A DNA stretch of 10,088 nt from Actinomycetota bacterium (GTDB lineage Bacteria; Actinomycetota; Thermoleophilia; UBA2241), in assembly GCA_003164655.1 (NCBI GenBank), contig PLTW01000092.1, positions 13,947 to 24,034 on the forward strand. The letters are read 5' to 3'. Position numbers and translations under genes: made by a program. The notes beneath the pieces were generated by a model. That model made no database searches, was not told the DNA's origin, and saw only the letters and a list, made by a program, of their open reading frames with translations. Positions 5,850 through 10,088 of the stretch are shown here, piece by piece; the first letter of the stretch is position 1; each line of letters begins with the position of its first letter.

Positions 5850-6916
5850 GGCTGCCTAGCCCTGCGGCCCGCCGGCTCTCCGCGGCCACCGTCGGCGTCG
5901 GAGCTCTGCGTCAGTCCGAGGAAGAACTCTTCGAGGCCCTGTTCGACCGCGGGCACCACGGCGCGCACAGCGACGCCGTCGGCGACGAGGCGGCGTACGA
6001 GCTCGGGCACGCCCTCGTCGCCGGCGCGCACGACCAGGTAGCCTTCGTCCCAGCTCACGCCCTGCGCGCCGAACAGCGCGCGGGCCGTCTCGAAGGCCTT
6101 CTGCTGGTCGCCGGTCATGACCTTGACCGCTTCGTCGCGCGGGCGCAGCGTCGCCACCGGGCCTTCGACCACCGTACGGCCCCGGTTGATAATGACCGCG
6201 CGGTTACAGACCTGCTCGATCTCGTGCAGCAGGTGCGAGCTCAGGAACACGGTCGTGCCGACCTTGCCGAGCTCGCGGACGAGCTCGCGGACGTCTTTCA
6301 TACCCTGCGGGTCGAGGCCGCTCGTGGGCTCGTCGAGAATGATCACGTCGGGTGAGTTCAGCAGCGCGTTGGCGATGCCGAGGCGCTGCTTCATGCCGTG
6401 CGAGTAGCCGCCCACCCTGGAGTCGCCCCGGGTCAGCAGGCCGACGGTGTCGAGCACCTCGGTGATGCGTCCCTCGCTGGCGTCGCCGCCGGCCGAGCCG
6501 ATCAGCCGCAGGTTGCGCCGGGCGCTCATGTTCGGGTAGAAGGCCGGCACTTCGACGAAACCGCCCAGGTGCCGCAGCGCCGCCACACGTTCGCCCGGTA
6601 CTCGGTGGCCGGCGACTTCGGCGTACCCGCTCGTCGGGAAGATGAGCCCGAAGATCATGCGGATGGTCGTGGTCTTGCCGGCGCCGTTGGGGCCCAGAAA
6701 GCCGAACACGTCGCCCCGGCAGACGGCCAGGTCGAGGTGATCGACGGCGACCAGCTTGCCGAAGCGCTTGGTGAGCCCGTGCGTCGACAGCACGACCGGA
6801 CGGTCGTCGCAAGCTCGCGGGGCCGGGGAGTCCGCGCCGCCCGCCGACTCTTCGGCGAGCCGGCCACGGCACACGCCCGGCGGAGTCGAGGCAGGCGGCT
6901 GTTTGTGGTCGGCCAT
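5759..6916 (-). CDS. ABC transporter ATP-binding protein, BcrA-like
   Basis: The 385-residue ATPase subunit that powers the two permeases encoded next. Walker A GPNGAGKT is at 75-82, the Q-loop region FVEVPAFYPNMSARRNL at 120-136, signature SHGMKQ at 172-177, Walker B VIILDEPTSGLD at 191-202 and H-loop H228 (SSHLL). The AFYPNMSARRNL block and the EEFFLGLT end are typical of bacitracin/lantibiotic-type (BcrA) exporters. ATG 6916 is five bases after the LolA-like stop, implying coupling; the ribosome-binding site is weak. About 40 hydrophilic residues precede the domain and are not conserved-looking. The family normally ends near residue 340. The remaining 45 residues run 91 bases into the permease gene in another frame, so the C-terminal tail may be spurious if a frameshift occurred around 5856-5905. 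Confidence 0.93.
   Translation of the reverse strand: MADHKQPPASTPPGVCRGRLAEESAGGADSPAPRACDDRPVVLSTHGLTKRFGKLVAVDHLDLAVCRGDVFGFLGPNGAGKTTTIRMIFGLIFPTSGYAEVAGHRVPGERVAALRHLGGFVEVPAFYPNMSARRNLRLIGSAGGDASEGRITEVLDTVGLLTRGDSRVGGYSHGMKQRLGIANALLNSPDVIILDEPTSGLDPQGMKDVRELVRELGKVGTTVFLSSHLLHEIEQVCNRAVIINRGRTVVEGPVATLRPRDEAVKVMTGDQQKAFETARALFGAQGVSWDEGYLVVRAGDEGVPELVRRLVADGVAVRAVVPAVEQGLEEFFLGLTQSSDADGGRGEPAGRRARQPCAAWAASSSRSSFNGAPTSAGRVCWPCRC
6269..6292 (-). repeat. Tandem 12-base repeat in the ATPase gene
   Basis: GAGCTCGCGGAC occurs twice in direct succession on the plus strand. In the ATPase it encodes Val-Arg-Glu-Leu twice (residues 209-216), after Walker B, in a helix that is normally amphipathic. 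It keeps the frame, so it looks like a harmless small duplication or coincidence. Confidence 0.6.
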
Positions 6917-6921
6917 CCGGC

Positions 6922-8259
6922 CTACCGCAGACTGCCGGCGATCTGCATCACGTCGCCCCAGGGCACCAACCCGGCGACCACCACCCGCACGTCTCCCTGC
7001 CGGAACGTGACGGCCGAGCCCAGCGACGTCTGCAGCTTCGTGGCCGGCAGGCCGTTGACGGTCGTCTTGCCGATCGTCGCGACCCGGCCGAGCTGCTGCT
7101 GGAGCTGCGCGTCCTGAGCTGCCGAGATCTTTGCCTCGATCAAAAGGACAGTGCCAAACCCGCTGCCGTAGTCGAGCACCGCCGCGGGGTGCTTGGCCAG
7201 AATCGCCAGCGCCCGGCGCTGCCCGGCCGTCAGGCCGCCGCCCGGCGCCTGAGCCGCCAAGGCCTTTGCCGGCGTGACGAAGGCGCCCCGAAACTCGATG
7301 CCGGTCGGAGTCACTGCCGGCGTCAGCAGGAAGGGCGCTTGCGACTCGGCCTGCGCCAGGGTGAGCGGGCTGTGCCGCGCGCCGCTCTTGCCGTCGGCGG
7401 CGCCCGTCCCGATCGCGCCGCCCTTGTCAGCCGCCGCGCCCGCCCGCTCGGCCTTGCTCCCCAGGCCGGCGCCCACGTTCTTATGGACGATGGTGGCGCC
7501 GCCCGGCGGGGTGAAGGTGAAGAGACCGGCGGAAAGCGGCGCGAACGATACGGTCTTGAAACCGGCCGACAACACCGCGCCGCCGCCGCCCTTTGCGAAC
7601 ACCTGCACCCGCAGCGGCACCCAGCGGTGTCCGTCGATGGCCACCGCCACCGAACCCAGGGTGGTGACCGGCGAGGTCGGCGTGAGCGTCAGCGTGTAGG
7701 CCTTCCGGCCGGCGACGGTCGCCTGGCCGCCGATGCCGAGCGTCGCCTGGGGCGCGAGCTTCTGGATGAGCCGTTCGATGGCCACCGCCGGGTCGATGCT
7801 AGTCTGGGGCAAAGGCGACGCCGGCGCCATGGCGCCCGACCTCGCCGGCAACGCGTACTGCGTAGCGGTCGCGGTCATCGAATCCCAGGTCCAGACGGTC
7901 GTGGCGCCGGCGACCACCACGAAGTCGCCATTTTGGCCCTGCGACTCGAGGCGCACCTTGCCGCCCTGCGCCCAGATGCGGCCCGATCCGCCGGTGAGCA
8001 GCGACGAGAGGCCGGCCGGTGTCTGATTGCCGCCGAGCGACAGCAGCGACGTGCTTCCCAGGAGACCGTCAGTCCAGGCGACGTCGCCGCTGATGGCGGT
8101 CGTGCCGCGCATCTGGGTGGCGATGTTCTGCAGGAGCTGCGAGACGGTGATCGACGGCAGGCTCGTCGGGCCCTGCGCGCCGGCCCTCACCACGCCGACG
8201 ACCAGAGCGGCGGCGATGACGACTCCGGCGACGATGAGTGCGATGATTCTGCGACGCAT
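6922..8259 (-). CDS. Exported LolA/RseB-like protein with DUF4367-like C-terminus
   Basis: A 445-residue protein with a basic start and a hydrophobic stretch (6-24), so it is exported or anchored outside the membrane. Residues about 38-255 read like the open beta-barrel of LolA/RseB relatives in Gram-positive actinobacteria (SQLLQNIATQM, GRIWAQGGKVRLES, VVVAGATTVWTWDS, RKAYTLTLTP, VPLRVQVFAKG). A Gly/Ala/Lys-rich linker (262-294) leads to a C-terminal part ending DVRVVVAGLVPWGDVMQIAGSL, reminiscent of DUF4367. Such folds bind lipid tails or sense envelope stress; the ligand here is unknown. ATG 8259 is chosen for AAAGGAG (8266-8272), six bases upstream, and the signal sequence; a longer frame adds 30 unlikely residues. 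It ends five bases before the ATPase start, so it likely works with that exporter. Confidence 0.78.
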   Translation of the reverse strand: MRRRIIALIVAGVVIAAALVVGVVRAGAQGPTSLPSITVSQLLQNIATQMRGTTAISGDVAWTDGLLGSTSLLSLGGNQTPAGLSSLLTGGSGRIWAQGGKVRLESQGQNGDFVVVAGATTVWTWDSMTATATQYALPARSGAMAPASPLPQTSIDPAVAIERLIQKLAPQATLGIGGQATVAGRKAYTLTLTPTSPVTTLGSVAVAIDGHRWVPLRVQVFAKGGGGAVLSAGFKTVSFAPLSAGLFTFTPPGGATIVHKNVGAGLGSKAERAGAAADKGGAIGTGAADGKSGARHSPLTLAQAESQAPFLLTPAVTPTGIEFRGAFVTPAKALAAQAPGGGLTAGQRRALAILAKHPAAVLDYGSGFGTVLLIEAKISAAQDAQLQQQLGRVATIGKTTVNGLPATKLQTSLGSAVTFRQGDVRVVVAGLVPWGDVMQIAGSLR

Positions 8260-8378
8260 CTTCGGCTCCTTTGGCTCCTGCGGTCGCTGCGCCGGGCCGA
8301 CGGTCGTCATGCTCGTCGGCACGACGCCCGGCGTTCCTCGCGGCCACAATGGCTACCGGCTGCTACCGCGGTTGTTCC

Positions 8379-8408
8379 ATGTTGTCGCCCGATCGGAACG
8401 TCGGTCAA
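8379..8408 (-). promoter_or_regulatory. Possible promoter of the LolA-like/ABC operon
   Basis: On the minus strand TTGACC (8408-8403) and CAACAT (8384-8379) are 18 bases apart, about 120 bases before the LolA-like start. The -35 is one mismatch from consensus; the -10 is poor. If real, the operon is separate from the metallopeptidase gene upstream. The rest of the 189-base spacer shows nothing else beyond the palindrome at 8425. Confidence 0.3.
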
Positions 8409-8424
8409 ACGGCGCGGTACGCCC

Positions 8425-8446
8425 GCGCCCGCGCCGGCGCGGGCGC
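8425..8446 (-). terminator. Perfect 22-base palindrome after the metallopeptidase gene
   Basis: The half-site GCGCCCGCGCC is followed at once by its exact reverse complement. It begins two bases past the metallopeptidase stop codon on the minus strand. As RNA it would give a 9-bp all-G+C stem with a four-base loop. No T-run follows, so it is a hairpin-only terminator or a 3'-end stabiliser; a protein-binding role is also possible. Confidence 0.45.
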
Positions 8447-8448
8447 CG

Positions 8449-9723
8449 CTACTGCAGCGTCAGCACGTAGGCCTTCCATCCCGCGTAGAACCGGCCCCAC
8501 GAGACGTGAAGGTCGCGGCGCACCACGGCCTTGACCGCCGGACCGGCGAGCGAGCTGTCGGCGACATCGACGCAGAACCGCTTCAGGGCGGCCTTGCCCC
8601 ACTCCGCCAGGATGTACTTCACCATCGCGCCGCCCTCGAGGTAGGCGAGCGTCACGCGCGCCATGGCCACCCCGGTCCACAGGTCGGGCCTGGCGAAGGT
8701 CGACAGCAGCGGCATGCTCCTGTTGCCCGCGACCACCTCGGCGCGCAGCGGCAGGTAGCTGCGGTCGCCTTCAACGGCCGTCGCCAGGCCCTCGAGCAGC
8801 AGAGGCGGAGCGTGTGCGGTGTAGTAGAACCAGCGCCAGGTGAGCGTGTGGGTCACTTCGTGAGCGAGCATGTGCCCGGTCCACGGATCGGCGGGCGCGA
8901 GCGCCGACGCGAGCACGCCCACGTCGGTCGGCCACCAGAGCTTCGCAGAAGTCGTCGTGGGCAGCCGGGCGAAGAACTGCTCGCGTTTGAGGGCCGCGCT
9001 CTGACCCAGATAGTCCGCGACTTCGGCAGATGACGAATACAGAAACACGACGATGAGCCGGTTGCCGGTCACCCCCAGCAGGGCGTTCACATCGGCGCGG
9101 GCCCGCGGCATGTCGCCGGCAAGTTCCTCGGCCAGCGGCCGCCAGCTCTCGTCGAACACCACGACCGCGCCGTCGCGCACGATGACGTGCGGGGTGCGGA
9201 ACGCCATGAGGTACTCATGGCGAATGCCGGCCGGCGAACGGTCGCCGGTGACCACGAGTCGCCGGCCGGACCGACCAACGACGAGCAGCCGCTCGGCGAC
9301 GACGCGGGCGGGCGGCCCGGCTCCGCCGGGCCGCCCTTCGATCTTGACGTCGAAGACGCCGGGCTGCCCGCTGATCGTCGTCACCAGCGCATGAAGACCC
9401 GTCCAGGGGATCGGCGCCAGGTGGCTGTAGAGTTCAGCGAGAGCCCGGTGGGCGCCGGGCCCCCTGGTCGGCAGCGCCGCCTTCCAGGCCGCCTGGTGAC
9501 GCGCCTCGAGCGCCGGCAAGCCGGCGTCGATCCAGCGCTGCACCTGAGCGGGGCGTACAGGGCTCGTCGTGGCCACCGGGGGCGAGATGACGATCGCCCG
9601 GCGTTGCGGCGGCGCCCGGAACGCCTCGATGAAGCCTCCGGCGGCGAGCGCCGCCAGCGCCACGATGAGCGCCACCAGGACCGGTATGGCGACAGAACGA
9701 CCGAACACCCGACGGACTTGCAT
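8449..9723 (-). CDS. Membrane-anchored zinc metallopeptidase, HExxH (peptidase MA-like)
   Basis: A 424-residue protein with an N-terminal membrane segment (about 11-30) that puts the rest outside the cell. A first region (60-205) resembles the scoring-type repeats found before such peptidases. The catalytic half has HEVTH (288-292), with the zinc-binding histidines H288 and H292 and the general base E289. E311 in LLEGLATAVE, 18 residues after H292, is the expected third zinc ligand. The H-E-x-x-H-x18-E layout and the following EGGAMVKYI segment suit the peptidase MA-like gluzincin group. The target protein is unknown. ATG 9723 has no Shine-Dalgarno sequence, but a TACTCT lies six bases upstream (leaderless type). 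The gene lies upstream of the LolA/ABC operon on the same strand, separated by a palindrome and 189 bases. Confidence 0.8.
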   Translation of the reverse strand: MQVRRVFGRSVAIPVLVALIVALAALAAGGFIEAFRAPPQRRAIVISPPVATTSPVRPAQVQRWIDAGLPALEARHQAAWKAALPTRGPGAHRALAELYSHLAPIPWTGLHALVTTISGQPGVFDVKIEGRPGGAGPPARVVAERLLVVGRSGRRLVVTGDRSPAGIRHEYLMAFRTPHVIVRDGAVVVFDESWRPLAEELAGDMPRARADVNALLGVTGNRLIVVFLYSSSAEVADYLGQSAALKREQFFARLPTTTSAKLWWPTDVGVLASALAPADPWTGHMLAHEVTHTLTWRWFYYTAHAPPLLLEGLATAVEGDRSYLPLRAEVVAGNRSMPLLSTFARPDLWTGVAMARVTLAYLEGGAMVKYILAEWGKAALKRFCVDVADSSLAGPAVKAVVRRDLHVSWGRFYAGWKAYVLTLQ

Positions 9724-9729
9724 CGCTCA

Positions 9730-9735
9730 AGAGTA
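9730..9735 (-). promoter_or_regulatory. Possible leaderless -10 box before the metallopeptidase gene
   Basis: TACTCT (TAnnnT form) on the minus strand ends six bases before ATG 9723 and no Shine-Dalgarno sequence intervenes. Transcription would begin at the start codon. The -35 position shows no match. The geometry is the same as at 1382-1387. Confidence 0.4.
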
Positions 9736-9847
9736 GCATCCGGCGCAGCGGGCGGCACGAGCCCGATCGACGACGGGGGCGGCCTGTGGCGCGACCGGGG
9801 CTACCAGGTGAGCGGCGTCTGCTGCAGAATGTGATCGGCAGGAGACG

Positions 9848-10088
9848 ATGACACGTCGACACGACACCACTCAGAGCCGCAGCGGCCGCCCCAACGGAGG
9901 CAACCGCCCGGGCGAGGGCGCGCCGGCTCGCTACCGCGCCCAGCCGTTCACGACATCGCGCCGCGTCGTGGCGATCGTGATCGCGCTCGTGGCGCTCACC
10001 GTCGTGGCGGCGGTCGCGCTGGCCGCGGCGTTCGTGCCCGCCGGCCGGGGCGGCTCCGCCGCCCCGGCCGGCGGCGGCGCCGCAACCG
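9848..10088 (+). CDS. Start of an unidentified single-pass membrane or exported protein (cut by window edge)
   Basis: An open frame runs from ATG 9848 to the window end (80 codons, no stop). A basic, polar N-terminus of about 40 residues rich in Arg, Gly and Ser (TRRHDTTQSRSGRPNGG) comes before one hydrophobic helix (RVVAIVIALVALTVVAAVAL, about residues 41-60). A Gly/Ala/Pro-rich linker follows, after which an extracytoplasmic domain would be expected. AGGAG (9840-9844) stands three bases before the ATG, slightly close. The gene diverges from the metallopeptidase with 124 bases between them, in which no clear promoter for it is seen. I do not recognise the family; the functional domain lies outside the window. 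Confidence 0.7.
   Translation, partial: MTRRHDTTQSRSGRPNGGNRPGEGAPARYRAQPFTTSRRVVAIVIALVALTVVAAVALAAAFVPAGRGGSAAPAGGGAAT

Noticed and set aside
7189..9033. A 614-residue plus-strand open frame opposite the LolA-like and metallopeptidase genes
   Set aside because: The composition is typical of an antisense frame (Arg, His, Gln, Ala), it spans two real genes and the spacer, and it has no recognisable domain or ribosome-binding site.

Overview
The window is about two-thirds G+C by eye. It carries nine complete genes, two of them an overlapping restriction-modification pair, plus a gene cut by the right edge and a MoaD-like gene near the left edge. Short -10 elements of the form TAnnnT sit directly before two start codons that lack Shine-Dalgarno sequences. 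An exported LolA-like protein, a Cdd1-type helix-hairpin-helix protein and an AdhA-like dehydrogenase are also present. Together these suggest an actinobacterial genome (Actinomycetota). The short, roughly 300-residue NadA argues for a deep-branching lineage rather than Streptomyces or Mycobacterium. This placement is an inference. There is no rRNA, tRNA, CRISPR array or insertion sequence, and no gap over 300 bases: the longest gene-free stretch is about 190 bases (8260-8448).

Left part (1-1757, plus strand): a promoter-like element precedes a MoaD/ThiS-type sulfur-carrier protein ending in Gly-Gly. It is followed by quinolinate synthase NadA (NAD biosynthesis) and then a small Cdd1-type protein with a possible leaderless start. 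A convergent 94-base spacer separates these from a minus-strand zinc alcohol dehydrogenase (1758-2825), which contains a perfect 35-base inverted repeat inside its coding sequence.

Middle (2826-4195, plus strand): a compact type II restriction-modification system reads away from the dehydrogenase. A BglII/BstYI-like endonuclease overlaps an MT-A70 adenine methyltransferase by 8 bases. Its base composition is visibly lower in G+C than the flanks, as expected for a mobile defence cassette. AGATCT, the site cut by BglII itself, lies within 40 bases of both start codons, and operator-like repeats lie upstream.

Right part (4196-9723, minus strand): read leftwards, there is a membrane-anchored HExxH metallopeptidase with its own promoter and a possible terminator. 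After it come an exported LolA/RseB-like protein, a BcrA-type ABC ATPase and two tandemly duplicated permeases of exactly equal length. The last four form a tight operon that probably builds an ABC exporter with a dedicated extracytoplasmic partner protein. At the right edge a divergent gene begins; it encodes a single-pass membrane protein and is incomplete.
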